From positions 1,178,001 to 1,242,000 of the forward strand of contig NZ_SRKZ01000001.1 of assembly GCF_004745865.1 (NCBI RefSeq): a DNA stretch of 64,000 nucleotides, read 5' to 3'. The position numbers were made by a program, and so were the translations under genes. A model generated the notes under the pieces. That model worked only from the letters and a program-made list of their open reading frames with translations. It did not search any database and had not been told where the DNA came from. Below are positions 38,036 through 46,927 of the stretch, one piece after another. This stretch comes from Hymenobacter wooponensis (GTDB taxonomy: Bacteria; Bacteroidota; Bacteroidia; Cytophagales; Hymenobacteraceae). The stretch's first letter is position 1. Each line of letters starts with the position of its first letter.

Positions 38036-38971
38036 TTACTGGCCTAGAGCCGGTTGGCTGCCGGGCGGGCGCTTGTTTTTGATGGGCTCAAAGCGCTGCT
38101 CCCGGGGCTGCTTTTCACTGAGGTAACGCCAGTAGCGCAAGGGCATGTGACGGCGGTGCAGCTTCATGTTCTTGCGTTCCGGAATGTTCACGTGGTCGAA
38201 GTAAGACTGCCAGAGCAGCTTAAACAGCGGCTCCCGCTCATCAAGCACGGTGGCTGAAATATCGGTGTTGCGCTGAGCTGTGTTGGTTTCAAACTCTACC
38301 ACATCGGTGCGTGTAAGGTCGTAGTAGAGGCCGTAGCGGCGGCGCTTGTCAAATATCAGCCAGCGCTGGTCGGCGTAACGCTTGGTGAAGTGGGGCGCAA
38401 TGAGCGGCAGCACGTCAAAGTCGGGGTCAATAGTAGCGTGGAAAAGCTCGTCGCTGGTTTTTTCGAAGCGCACAAAGGCCTCCATGCGGTGCTTCTCGCG
38501 GTACATCTGCTGAGCAATGTGGGCCACTCGGCGCACATTCTCGTCGGTGTAATTGTCGGAAATGTCGCGGCCGGTGCGCATGGCCAAATCGGCGTAGCGG
38601 AAGATGAGCAACTCACGGTCGGGCTGCTCACTGAGGAACGTGTGAAACAGCCGGGTGCGAGCCTCCTGGTCCATGTGCCGTAGCAGTCCCTCCCACACGC
38701 GGGTGGCAGTAGCCTCGTCGGTGTCAATTTCTACTGGCTGCGCGAAAAGGCCGCCCTGCACCGTACCAAGTGGCTGAATGGTATTAGGGGCCGCTTTGCG
38801 GTCATAAATGGCAAACAGCACCGAAAGCAGCCCTTCAAACGACCCATCATACACGTAGTCCAGCGGCGGATTGGTCAGTGCCGTTACATTTGACCGAGCT
38901 GCGCCGCCAGCTCCTGCGGCAGCCGGTGTTGAGGAAGTTGAACGACGGGTTGGCGTGAGAGAACGACTCAT
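38036..38971 (-). CDS. TIGR03915/DUF4130 probable DNA-metabolism protein
   Basis: A 311-residue protein. After a Ser/Ala/Thr-rich tail, YVYDGSFEGLLSVLFAIYDRK is the opening of the TIGR03915 family. The C-terminal DUF4130 part contains FTKRYADQRWLIFDKRRRYG and ends with PLRYWRYLSEKQP. In other bacteria it is found next to a TIGR03916 radical SAM protein and sometimes fused to a uracil-DNA glycosylase; this copy has no fused glycosylase. Function is not experimentally known. The partner radical SAM gene is 1.3 kb upstream on the same strand, with a hydrolase gene between. Confidence 0.9.
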   Translation of the reverse strand: MSRSLTPTRRSTSSTPAAAGAGGAARSNVTALTNPPLDYVYDGSFEGLLSVLFAIYDRKAAPNTIQPLGTVQGGLFAQPVEIDTDEATATRVWEGLLRHMDQEARTRLFHTFLSEQPDRELLIFRYADLAMRTGRDISDNYTDENVRRVAHIAQQMYREKHRMEAFVRFEKTSDELFHATIDPDFDVLPLIAPHFTKRYADQRWLIFDKRRRYGLYYDLTRTDVVEFETNTAQRNTDISATVLDEREPLFKLLWQSYFDHVNIPERKNMKLHRRHMPLRYWRYLSEKQPREQRFEPIKNKRPPGSQPALGQ

Positions 38972-38981
38972 GGATGCTGGT

Positions 38982-39878
38982 TCAGTCAGAAGAAGTAGGC
39001 TCTGCAGCCAGAAACTCTAGAAGTAGCTTGTTCACCGCGGCGGGCTCCTCCTGGTGCAGCCAGTGAGTGGCTGTATCGAAGTAGGTCAGCTCGGCATTAT
39101 CGCACTGGCCTACGCTTAACTGCGCCAGCTCCGGCTCCAGAAAAGCATCTTGGCGGCCCCACAGCATGCGCACCGGAATGGTAATGCGCCCCACCTGGCC
39201 TACGCGCTTGGCTTTACGGAAAGCAGCGCGGTACCAATTAATCATAGCGCTAAGGGCGCCACGCCGAGACCATGCGGCTACGTAGTGCTTCAGATCATCG
39301 CGGGTAAACGTGCCCGGGCGGCTGGTCCCGCGCAAAGCGCGACGGCCAAACTGAAACTGCCGCCGCCGAAACAGCCGCTCGGGTAGCCAGGGCAGCTGAA
39401 AGAAGAATATGTACCAACTCTTAACCAACTGCCCGGGTGCCCGGCGCAGCGCCTGGCCTAGCACCGCCGGGTGCGGCACATTCAGGATAGCTACGCGCTT
39501 CAGCCGCTCCGGATGATGCGCTGCCAGCCACCACGTTACAGCCGCACCCCAGTCGTGCCCCACCACAAAAGCTTGTTGCTCTCCCGCCGCATCTAGCAAG
39601 CCTAGCACATCGGCACCTAGCTGTTCTATGCGGTAGTCTTGCACCCGTGAGGGCTTGTCAGAGAGGTTATAGCCACGCTGATCGGGAGCCCATACGCGGT
39701 AGCCGGCGGCGGCCAGCGCTTCTATCTGATGGCGCCAGCCGTACCAGAACTCCGGAAAGCCGTGCAATAGAATCACCAGCGGCCCCTCGGCCGGGCCACA
39801 CTGCACCACATGCAGCGTAATGCCGTTGGTGCGAACGAAGGTATAATCAAGTTCATAAGCCACCCTCTCTCCTACCAC
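38982..39878 (-). CDS. Epoxide-hydrolase-like alpha/beta hydrolase
   Basis: A 298-residue cytoplasmic hydrolase. HGFPEFWYGWRHQI and the nucleophile GHDWGAAV (Asp) are diagnostic of epoxide hydrolases and haloalkane dehalogenases. The acid is in the WGRQDAFLE segment and the His in THWLHQEEP. It ends 10 bp before the TIGR03915 gene and is probably in the same transcript, an unusual insertion between two genes that normally adjoin. A detoxifying role for reactive epoxides, which damage DNA, would fit but is inference. Confidence 0.9.
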   Translation of the reverse strand: MVGERVAYELDYTFVRTNGITLHVVQCGPAEGPLVILLHGFPEFWYGWRHQIEALAAAGYRVWAPDQRGYNLSDKPSRVQDYRIEQLGADVLGLLDAAGEQQAFVVGHDWGAAVTWWLAAHHPERLKRVAILNVPHPAVLGQALRRAPGQLVKSWYIFFFQLPWLPERLFRRRQFQFGRRALRGTSRPGTFTRDDLKHYVAAWSRRGALSAMINWYRAAFRKAKRVGQVGRITIPVRMLWGRQDAFLEPELAQLSVGQCDNAELTYFDTATHWLHQEEPAAVNKLLLEFLAAEPTSSD

Positions 39879-39914
39879 TTCCCCAGGGCCGGGGTTGCGC
39901 GTAGTAGCCGTTTT

Positions 39915-40100
39915 CTATGCAGCCTCCGAGCGCTGCCCCTGCTTGGTAGCGTGGGCCCGGGCAGCTTCCTGATGCAGCTGCTGTACCAAGGGAAGTAAAT
40001 CAGCGAGCTTACAGCAACAGGCAATCCGGGCTACTTTCATAGGTTTGGCGGCTTTAGCAGAGGCGGCCGACGCGTCGGCGGCGCGATGAGAGATAGTCAT
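39915..40100 (-). CDS. Possible small protein with CCC motif
   Basis: A 61-codon frame between the radical SAM and hydrolase genes, same strand. It starts with ATG and encodes an Ala/Lys-rich leader followed by VARIACCCKLADLLPLVQQL and a charged tail. Three adjacent cysteines are unusual. No homologue is recognised and no ribosome-binding site is visible. It could be a real metal-binding or redox peptide, or chance. Confidence 0.35.
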   Translation of the reverse strand: MTISHRAADASAASAKAAKPMKVARIACCCKLADLLPLVQQLHQEAARAHATKQGQRSEAA

Positions 40101-40235
40101 TGTGGTGGTAGTTAGGAATGAGCTACTAGGGTGTTATTGGTGAGTATGTTTTCAGATTACTTTACTGATCAGCCACTTGCGCCTGCGCTCCACCTCTCCT
40201 TCTCCTTTACTCTTAGCACATATCCCAGCGGTGGG

Positions 40236-41501
40236 TCAACTGGCTTGCGCGAACAGGTCTAGCTGCTGCGTTACCAGAGCCGAGCGTACCGAGCCCGCCC
40301 CAAACAGAATCTGGCGGCGAATGGTCTGCTCATCGTAGTCGCGCTTCTCCAGGGCCTGGCCGCGGCACGTGATGAAGTAGCGGGCACGCTTGAGCACCAC
40401 GCCAAACTTCTGCAAGTGGTCAAGGGTGATGGGAGAAAAGCGCCGGGCGGCTACAATGCGCTTAGCGGAGCGGGCACCCACCCCCGGAATGCGCAGAATC
40501 ATCTCGTAGTCGGCGGTATTGATATCTACCGGGAACACGTGGCGGTTGCGCAGGGCCCAGGCCAGCTTGGGGTCCACTTCCAGGTCCAGGAAAGGATGCT
40601 CGGGGTCCAAAATTTCATCGGCCTGGAAACCATAGAAGCGCATCAGCCAGTCGGTTTGGTAGAGGCGATGCTCCCGAATCAGAGGCGGCTGCGTGAGTTG
40701 GGGCAGGCGCGCGTCGTCAGTAATCGGGATGTAGCCGGAGTAGTACACGCGCTTCAGGCCATAGCCCTTGTAAAGCGAATCGGTGAGCTGAATGATCTGG
40801 TGGTCGTTTTCAGCTGAGGCGCCCACGATGAGCTGCGTGCTCTGGCCAGCCGTGGCAAACTGGGGCACCTTCTTAAATAGTGCCTTCTCTTCCTTATTCT
40901 GCTGAATGCCGTCCCGGATTTGCGCCATCGGCGTCAGAATCTCCTGGTAGTTCTTCTCGGGGGCCAGCGTGGTCAGGCTCATCTCCGAGGGCAGCTCAAT
41001 GTTCACGCTCAGGCGGTCGGCGTAGAGGCCGGCTTCCTGGATCAGCTCCTCCGAAGCACCTGGAATGGCTTTCACATGAATGTAGCCATTGAACTTATGC
41101 TCGGTGCGCAGCTTTTTGATAATGCGCACGAGGCGCTCCATGGTGTAGTCGGGCGAGGAGAAAATGCCGCTGCTCAGGAACAAGCCCTCAATGTAGTTGC
41201 GGCGGTAGAAGTTCATGGTCAGGTCCACCACTTCGTCCACCGTAAAGGCGGCGCGCTTTACATCGTTGCTCTTCCTCGACACGCAATAGGCGCAATCGAA
41301 AATGCAGTGGTTGGTAAGCAGAATTTTCAGCAGGCTCACGCAACGGCCGTCCTCGGTGTAGCTGTGGCAGATGCCCATGCCTTCAGCATTGCCCAGGCCC
41401 TTGTTCTCGTTTTTGCGCTTTCCGCCGCTGCTGGAGCACGATACATCGTACTTCGCGGCATCTGCCAAAATACTTAGCTTTTCCTGGATACGCTCGTTCA
41501 T
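40236..41501 (-). CDS. Putative DNA modification/repair radical SAM protein (TIGR03916)
   Basis: A 421-residue radical SAM enzyme. The [4Fe-4S] cluster motif CxxxCxxC is CIFDCAYC (Cys66, Cys70, Cys73). An upstream conserved part is GICHSYTEDGRCVSLLKILL. The C-terminal third holds a helix-hairpin-helix element, INTADYEMILRIPGVGARSA with KRIVAARR, typical of DNA contacts. This matches the rSAM_link_UDG family. Its substrate and reaction are unknown; a DNA lesion or modified base is proposed from the HhH motif and partners. The partner TIGR03915 gene is nearby. Confidence 0.93.
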   Translation of the reverse strand: MNERIQEKLSILADAAKYDVSCSSSGGKRKNENKGLGNAEGMGICHSYTEDGRCVSLLKILLTNHCIFDCAYCVSRKSNDVKRAAFTVDEVVDLTMNFYRRNYIEGLFLSSGIFSSPDYTMERLVRIIKKLRTEHKFNGYIHVKAIPGASEELIQEAGLYADRLSVNIELPSEMSLTTLAPEKNYQEILTPMAQIRDGIQQNKEEKALFKKVPQFATAGQSTQLIVGASAENDHQIIQLTDSLYKGYGLKRVYYSGYIPITDDARLPQLTQPPLIREHRLYQTDWLMRFYGFQADEILDPEHPFLDLEVDPKLAWALRNRHVFPVDINTADYEMILRIPGVGARSAKRIVAARRFSPITLDHLQKFGVVLKRARYFITCRGQALEKRDYDEQTIRRQILFGAGSVRSALVTQQLDLFAQAS

Positions 41502-41722
41502 GCGGGGCGGTTTGTCGGCTTAAAAATAGCAGCTTGCGGCGGATTGCGCAATATATCTTAAGACTAATTTCGTTAGAAATGTTCCCACTACTGTCCGCTT
41601 TCTTCCTAGCACTACACAGTTTCTTTAGCAAGTAAAATGCGGTTGGCTACTGCGGGAAATCAAGCATAAAACTGGGTTAAGCTGTACCTTGCATAAGGGT
41701 AGCTGCGGGCTATTATTGACCT

Positions 41723-43636
41723 ATGAAGTATCTGGTGTGTTTGGGGCTGTTTTGGTGGCTAGTAGGCCTAGGCCTCCCTGTGCCCGCCGTTGCCCAAACT
41801 ACCCCGGCTGCCGCTCCCGCCGATACCATTACCCGCCCAGCCGCCCGACGCGACTCTCTGCGCCGCCGCTTCGATGAGGAGCGCATGCTTAATAGCCTTA
41901 AAGCCTACACTAAGCGTAAGACCATTGCCGGGAAAGCTGCCTCCGCGCTCTTCAACTTTACGGAACGGCGCGAGGACAAAGCCGGGTTGGATGCCGTGCT
42001 GCTGGACCGCCAGTTTGATCAGCACAGCTACAAAATTGTGCGGAGCATCAACATTCGCACCCTCGATGCCTTTGGGTTCAGCATTACCGACTCTACGCGC
42101 GTTCCGCGCAACATTCTGGAGAAAACTGGCAATACCTTTCATATCAAGACCACTCGCTCGCGCATCCGGCAGGTGCTGTTATTTCGGGTGGGCGATGAGC
42201 TAGAGCCGCAGGATTTGTCGGAATCGGAGCGCTTGCTGCGCCAAACGTCGGAAATTCTGGATGCTCGGGTATTTGTGAACGAGCGCACCTCCACGGCCGA
42301 CAGCGTTGATATTCAGGTTATCACGAAGGACGTGTTTAGCATCAGCGGCTCTTTTCAGCTGCGCGATGTAGGAGCCGGCGGCATAGGCCTACGCGACATC
42401 AACTTCCTAGGCCAGGGCCACCAGATCCGGAACCGCCTAGACTATGGCCGCACCGACACGGGCCCGGGCGCCCAAAGCTGGCGGTACATTGGCAGTTACC
42501 TGGTGCCGTTTCGCAGCTTCTTTTATGGGCAAGCGTTGTATCGTAATGAGACCCGCAACGAGGAATCTACCCTGCGCTTCAGCCGCGACTTTTACTCGGT
42601 AAATACGCGCTACGCCGGCTCAATCAGCTACCGGCGCGTGAACGGCCTGGTGGCCACCTCCGGCGACGGCTCCGAGGAAGACCCTTACGTTTTCAAGGCC
42701 CAGCGCTACAACGTGCAGGACGCCTGGCTGGGCCGGGCCTTTCACCTGCGCAGCTACGATTTGGGGTACGAGAACCCCGGCCGCCTGATTGTCTCGGCTC
42801 GAAATATCCGCACCAGCTTCGACAGCCGCGCCTATCCCAATGATTACAACTCCAACCTGATGTTGGGCACTATTGGGTACAGTGTGCGCCGTTACTACAA
42901 GGATAAATACTTGTTTGGCTTTGGCCGCACCGAAGACATCCCCACGGGTACGCTGGCCAGCCTCACCACTGGCTATGAGTTTAATGAGCGCAGCAACCGC
43001 CGATACTATGGTGCCCGACTGGCCTACGCCCGCTACAGCCCCCAGCATGGCTACCTCTATGTGAACGGAGAAGTAGGCAGCTACCAGCGCGTGTACGACC
43101 AAGACTGGCAGCAGGGCTCGGTGGGCTTAGAGCTGCTGTACTTTACGCGCCTCTACCACACCGGCAACTACCAGTGGCGCCACTTCCTCTGGACGCGCAA
43201 CATCATTGGGGTTAACCGGCAAGTAGGCGAGCGGCCCCTAAGTATTGAGGGCGAGCATGGCCTACGGGGCTTCCGGCCGGGGGAACTGTTGCTGGGCACC
43301 AGCCGGGTAGTGCTAAACTACGAAACGACCATGTTCACGCCGGTCTCGTTTTTAGGCTTCCGGATGGCGGCTATTGCCTTTGCCGATATTGCCTGGCTGA
43401 ACGCCAAAGACCCAGAACGGCCGCTGCCGCTTTATGATGCGCCCTACACGGGCTTCGGGATAGGCCTACGGTTCCGGAATGAATACGCCGCGCTGCGCAC
43501 CTTCCAGATTTCCTTCGGTTTCTACCCGCGCGGCATGAGTACGCCTAATGGCATCCGCATCTTCGAGAACTCGCGGCCGTACTACGACTTCAGCGACTTC
43601 AGTTTCGGCCAGCCAGGGGCAGTGCGCTATCAGTAG
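41723..43636 (+). CDS. BamA/TamA-like outer-membrane barrel protein
   Basis: A 637-residue exported protein with signal peptide ending PVPAVAQ. Residues ~95-210 form POTRA-like repeats, with FRVGDELEPQDLSESERLLR and VDIQVITKDVFSISGSF. The rest is a beta-barrel rich in Tyr/Arg/Asn strands, ending in YQ after a GQPGAV turn. Probably assembles or exports outer-membrane material. It differs from the housekeeping BamA by having fewer POTRA units. Monocistronic, divergent from the radical SAM gene. Confidence 0.85.
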   Translation: MKYLVCLGLFWWLVGLGLPVPAVAQTTPAAAPADTITRPAARRDSLRRRFDEERMLNSLKAYTKRKTIAGKAASALFNFTERREDKAGLDAVLLDRQFDQHSYKIVRSINIRTLDAFGFSITDSTRVPRNILEKTGNTFHIKTTRSRIRQVLLFRVGDELEPQDLSESERLLRQTSEILDARVFVNERTSTADSVDIQVITKDVFSISGSFQLRDVGAGGIGLRDINFLGQGHQIRNRLDYGRTDTGPGAQSWRYIGSYLVPFRSFFYGQALYRNETRNEESTLRFSRDFYSVNTRYAGSISYRRVNGLVATSGDGSEEDPYVFKAQRYNVQDAWLGRAFHLRSYDLGYENPGRLIVSARNIRTSFDSRAYPNDYNSNLMLGTIGYSVRRYYKDKYLFGFGRTEDIPTGTLASLTTGYEFNERSNRRYYGARLAYARYSPQHGYLYVNGEVGSYQRVYDQDWQQGSVGLELLYFTRLYHTGNYQWRHFLWTRNIIGVNRQVGERPLSIEGEHGLRGFRPGELLLGTSRVVLNYETTMFTPVSFLGFRMAAIAFADIAWLNAKDPERPLPLYDAPYTGFGIGLRFRNEYAALRTFQISFGFYPRGMSTPNGIRIFENSRPYYDFSDFSFGQPGAVRYQ

Positions 43637-43712
43637 CAGGCGTAGATTAAACCGGCCGGTCGGGCGGGCGTAGGCCTGTAGTGGCCTAGGCTGCATTCCT
43701 CATTTTCAAAAG

Positions 43713-43720
43713 TACCTTTG
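43713..43720 (+). promoter_or_regulatory. Bacteroidota-type -7 box upstream of the cvfB-like gene
   Basis: TACCTTTG matches TAnnTTTG, 58 bp before the start codon. A -33 element is not clear. Confidence 0.5.
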
Positions 43721-43778
43721 CCCAACGGCTCAGGGTGCAAGTAGCACTTGTGAGCTACCGAGCAATAATCGGAGAACT

Positions 43779-44612
43779 ATGAACCTTGGTGATTTCAACG
43801 AACTGGAAGTAGCCCGCGAGGTCGACTTCGGCATGTACCTTACTTCTGACGACGGCGACCTGCTGATTCCACGCAAGTACATCCCCGAAGGCACCCAGGT
43901 TGGCGACGTGCTGCGCGTATTTGTGTACCGCGATTCTGAGGACCGCCTTATTGCTACCACGCTGGAGCCGTATGCCCGTGTAGGCCAGTTTGCTGCCCTC
44001 ACCGTCCGCGACGTTACTTCTACCGGAGCTTTCCTTGACTGGGGCCTGGAAAAAGATCTGCTCCTCCCTTACAGTAACCTACGCCGCAACCTGCGCCCCG
44101 GCGAGCGGGCCACGGTGTTTGTGTACCTCGATGACACATCTGACCGCATTGTAGCCTCTGCGAAGTGGGAGTGGTTTCTGAGTGATGCCCCCTTCCCTGG
44201 CAAGGAGGGCGATGCCGCAGAGCTTTTTGTGGCCGAAGAAACCGATTTGGGCTATAAGGTGATTGTAGATGGCACCCACCAGGGCCTGCTCTACCACAAT
44301 GAAGTGTTCAAGCCCCTACGCCTCGGCGACGTGCACACGGGCTACATCCGTCAGATCCGGCCCGATGGCAAGCTCGACCTGAGCCTGCAGCGCATCGGTT
44401 ACGACGAGGCTCTAGCCGCTGCCGACACCTTGCTTGATGCTCTGCGCCAAGCCGGCGGTACCTTACCCCTCGGCGACAAAAGTGAGCCCGACGCTATTTA
44501 CCGGCGCTTAGGTATGAGCAAGAAAGTCTTCAAGAAAGCGCTGGGCACTCTCTACAAGCGTGGTCAAGTGCAACTAGAGCCCGAGCAAACGCGGTTGGTT
44601 GCGGGCAAATAA
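43779..44612 (+). CDS. cvfB: CvfB/YitL-like S1 RNA-binding protein
   Basis: A 277-residue cytoplasmic protein with three S1-like OB domains. Domain 1 begins VAREVDFGMYLTSDDGDLLI, domain 2 has VRDVTSTGAFLDWGLEKDLL, and domain 3 includes YIRQIRPDGKLDLSLQ. The C-terminal winged helix is RLGMSKKVFKKALGTLYKRG. CvfB of Firmicutes binds RNA and influences virulence regulators; bacterial homologues in Bacteroidota are uncharacterised. Followed by a 26 bp perfect hairpin. Confidence 0.9.
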   Translation: MNLGDFNELEVAREVDFGMYLTSDDGDLLIPRKYIPEGTQVGDVLRVFVYRDSEDRLIATTLEPYARVGQFAALTVRDVTSTGAFLDWGLEKDLLLPYSNLRRNLRPGERATVFVYLDDTSDRIVASAKWEWFLSDAPFPGKEGDAAELFVAEETDLGYKVIVDGTHQGLLYHNEVFKPLRLGDVHTGYIRQIRPDGKLDLSLQRIGYDEALAAADTLLDALRQAGGTLPLGDKSEPDAIYRRLGMSKKVFKKALGTLYKRGQVQLEPEQTRLVAGK

Positions 44613-44638
44613 TGTAAGAAGGGGCTTTCATATTAGTC

Positions 44639-44701
44639 CCTACCTGGCAGCGAGGGTACACCCGGAATAGTTGTTCGGGTGTACCCTCGCTGCCAGGTAG
44701 G
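44639..44701. terminator. Very long perfect hairpin after the cvfB-like gene
   Basis: 26 bp perfect inverted repeat (44639-44664 / 44676-44701; left arm starts CCTACCTGGCAGCGAGGGTA) with an 11 nt loop. No T-run follows, so it may be an mRNA-stabilising or factor-dependent stop, or a mobile palindrome. It merges with a GTAGGCCAC stretch. Confidence 0.7.
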
Positions 44702-44857
44702 CCACTTGCGGCTGACTCGAGCCCGGAAATTCACGTGCAGGCAACGCTCAACTGACTTTCCGTATCTGCCGGGGCAATGGCGCACCGATCTGCAGTCGGT
44801 TTACGTAGTCCTCATACGCGCCGGAAGTCACTTCATCACCGCCGTGCGCGGGTTGTC

Positions 44858-45520
44858 ATGCAGAAAACCGCTCTCATTGCCGGGGCTAGTGGCCTAGTGG
44901 GCAGTCAGCTCCTGCCCTTGCTCCTTGCCTCCGACCGTTATGCCCGCGTCATTGCCGTTAGTCGCCGCCCGCTTCCTATAGTGCACCCCAAGCTGGAGCA
45001 GCGCATCTTCGATTTCGAGCAGCTGGAGGAACACCGCCTGCAACTCATTGCCGATGATGTGTACTGCTGCCTGGGCACTACGCTGCGGCAGGCGGGCAGC
45101 AAGGAAGCGTTTTACCAAGTAGATTTTTTGTATGTAGTAAAGCTAGCTGCCCTTACGGCTGGCAACTTTGCGGCCCAGTTTTTACTTGTATCTGCTATGG
45201 GCGCCGATGCTACTTCGCATTTCTACTACAACCGGGTGAAGGGAGATACGGAGGAGGCCGTGCGCCAAGCTCCCTTCCGGGCCATCCATATCTTCCGCCC
45301 ATCCTTACTGTTGGGCCAACGCCCTAAAAAGCGCCTTGGCGAGCAAATTGGTGCTATTCTACTCCGCGTTCTGCAACCCGTTTTGATAGGCCCCTTGCGC
45401 CTTTACCGGGCCATTAGCGCCGATGCCGTAGCACGCGCCATGTTGCGGGCCGCTGAGGATGATGGAGGTGGTATCCGTATTCATTCCTCCGAGGCAATTG
45501 CTCGCGAAGGAGATAGGTAG
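44858..45520 (+). CDS. NAD(P)-binding atypical SDR, HTATIP2-like
   Basis: A 220-residue protein with N-terminal LIAGASGLVGSQLLPLLL dinucleotide motif. DVYCCLGTTLRQAGSKEAF and SAMGADATSHFYYNRVKGDTE are the hallmarks of the CC3/TIP30-like atypical SDR group. Catalytic activity and substrate are unknown. Start 44858 gives the normal glycine-motif spacing; the frame continues upstream with Arg-rich, non-conserved sequence. Confidence 0.87.
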   Translation: MQKTALIAGASGLVGSQLLPLLLASDRYARVIAVSRRPLPIVHPKLEQRIFDFEQLEEHRLQLIADDVYCCLGTTLRQAGSKEAFYQVDFLYVVKLAALTAGNFAAQFLLVSAMGADATSHFYYNRVKGDTEEAVRQAPFRAIHIFRPSLLLGQRPKKRLGEQIGAILLRVLQPVLIGPLRLYRAISADAVARAMLRAAEDDGGGIRIHSSEAIAREGDR

Positions 45521-45554
45521 CGAAAAGAAGTGGGTGAAATTCGAAGGCAACTTG

Positions 45555-45562
45555 TACTTTTG
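45555..45562 (+). promoter_or_regulatory. TAnnTTTG -7 box for the small barrel protein gene
   Basis: TACTTTTG, 37 bp before the ATG at 45600. Independent transcription from the SDR gene is likely. Confidence 0.45.
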
Positions 45563-45599
45563 CCGGAAGTCCACTTTTCCTCTTTATCTATTTTCACGC

Positions 45600-46172
45600 A
45601 TGAAGCGTCTGGTTTTAGTTTTGTTGTTCCTGGGTTTACTGGGTAGTGTTGAAGGAGCGTACGCGCAGAGCAAGAAAAAAAGCAGCGGTGGCGGCGGAGC
45701 TGGCTACAGCACGGGCATAGGCCTACGCGGCGGCGGCTGGTCGTCGGGCTTAACGTTCAAACACTTTTTGAGCGGCAAAAACAATGTGGCTTTCGAAGGC
45801 CTTCTGACGCGTGAATACGCTGCCCGTGGTGGCCGCCTGACGCTCCTGCTGGAAAAGCACGTGCCGGTTTCTGACTTCAAAGGCCTGCAGTTCTACTATG
45901 GCGCCGGAGCCCACATTGGCTCCTACCAAGGCCGCTACTACTTCACCGACTCCCGCTATCTGCGTGGCAAAAAGTACGATTACTATCGTAACTACTGGTA
46001 CGATGACACCAACTACATCGTGGGTGGCGCCGACCTGATTCTGGGTCTGGAATACAAAATGGAAGACCTACCCTTCGTGATTGGTGTTGACTACAAGCCT
46101 TTCTTCGAAGTATTTGATGGCTACACCGGCTTCTACAACGACGCTGCCGTGAGCCTACGCTTTGCTTTCTAG
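45600..46172 (+). CDS. Small outer-membrane beta-barrel-like protein
   Basis: A 190-residue exported protein with signal peptide (VLLFLGLLGSVEGAYAQ). The mature part alternates Gly/Tyr/Phe strands, with LRGGGWSSGLTFKHFLSG, AFEGLLTREYAARGG, and a Tyr-rich RYYFTDSRY segment, ending in a typical barrel C-terminal Phe (LRFAF). No family recognised; presumably an 8-strand barrel. Start 45600 opens directly into the signal peptide. The TAG stop lies in CTAGGCC. Confidence 0.78.
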   Translation: MKRLVLVLLFLGLLGSVEGAYAQSKKKSSGGGGAGYSTGIGLRGGGWSSGLTFKHFLSGKNNVAFEGLLTREYAARGGRLTLLLEKHVPVSDFKGLQFYYGAGAHIGSYQGRYYFTDSRYLRGKKYDYYRNYWYDDTNYIVGGADLILGLEYKMEDLPFVIGVDYKPFFEVFDGYTGFYNDAAVSLRFAF

Positions 46173-46196
46173 GCCACTAAAGGCTACTCTACAATC

Positions 46197-46238
46197 AAAC
46201 AAAAAGCCCTCCTGCGCTTGCAGGAGGGCTTTTTGTTT
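46197..46238. terminator. Two-way terminator
   Basis: Perfect 19 bp stem AAACAAAAAGCCCTCCTGC with a 4 nt GCTT loop, between convergent genes. Confidence 0.93.
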
Positions 46239-46247
46239 CACCTTTAC

Positions 46248-46565
46248 TTACCTCACGCGGTAAGAACGGTGCGGACGCACATTGTAGCTATTGTAGTAAG
46301 GCCGTTGGGCCGGCACTACCACTTGGCGGCGGGGCTGCACCATTACTGGCCTACGTGGCTCAACCACTACTACCCGGGCTGGGCGCGGACGGTAGTAGGG
46401 CCTAGGCCTATAGGGGTAGCCATACCCGTAACCATAGCCGGGATATGGTGTGGGGGCTGGCCCTACTACTACGCCAGGCTGAGCGGTGGCTACGCAGCCG
46501 GTGAGAGTGGCTGCGGATAGTATAAGAGCCAGAAACAAGGCAGGAAATTTCAGGTAGTTTTTCAT
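46248..46565 (-). CDS. Small Tyr/Pro/Arg-rich lipoprotein
   Basis: A 105-residue lipoprotein, lipobox LTGC. The mature part is low complexity: YPGYGYGYGYPYRPRP followed by a Val/Arg/Pro-rich stretch (RVVVVEPRRPVMVQPRRQ) and a basic Tyr tail. Similar proteins are common in Bacteroidota envelopes, with unknown role. Confidence 0.8.
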   Translation of the reverse strand: MKNYLKFPALFLALILSAATLTGCVATAQPGVVVGPAPTPYPGYGYGYGYPYRPRPYYRPRPARVVVVEPRRPVMVQPRRQVVVPAQRPYYNSYNVRPHRSYRVR

Positions 46566-46927
46566 AGGGCAGAGAGGTCACCTAATGAGTGACTGATCTA
46601 CCTGTTAGACGACTGGAAAATCCTGGGGTTTAATGGCATAAGCTAAATTTCATAGCTTAACCCTCTGGCTATTACCTCGGCAGAAGCCCTTCTAAACAGT
46701 ATGCCTTACCCATCCTGAAATTATATAACATACTCTATATAGCGCCTCTGTGCAATTAGCCTAGAGGGAATAAGGCTTTCTGCTCCATTCTTTGACACAT
46801 TATTCTGATCATCAGCACGCTACGTATTCTATAATAACATTAAGCAAAACCTATATAAATCAAGAAGCCGAGGCCTACACTACGTGTACACCTCGGCTTC
46901 TAAACGAGAACTACCTTATAGTAGGGC
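46566..46927. other. Intergenic region with a terminator for the OmpH-like gene
   Basis: About 360 bp, AT-rich, no coding frame. It holds a hairpin at 46863-46901 (AGAAGCCGAGG/CCTCGGCTTCT, 11 bp, with an inner partial stem), placed 26 bp after the OmpH-like stop on its strand. The remainder probably carries the lipoprotein promoter. Confidence 0.65.
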
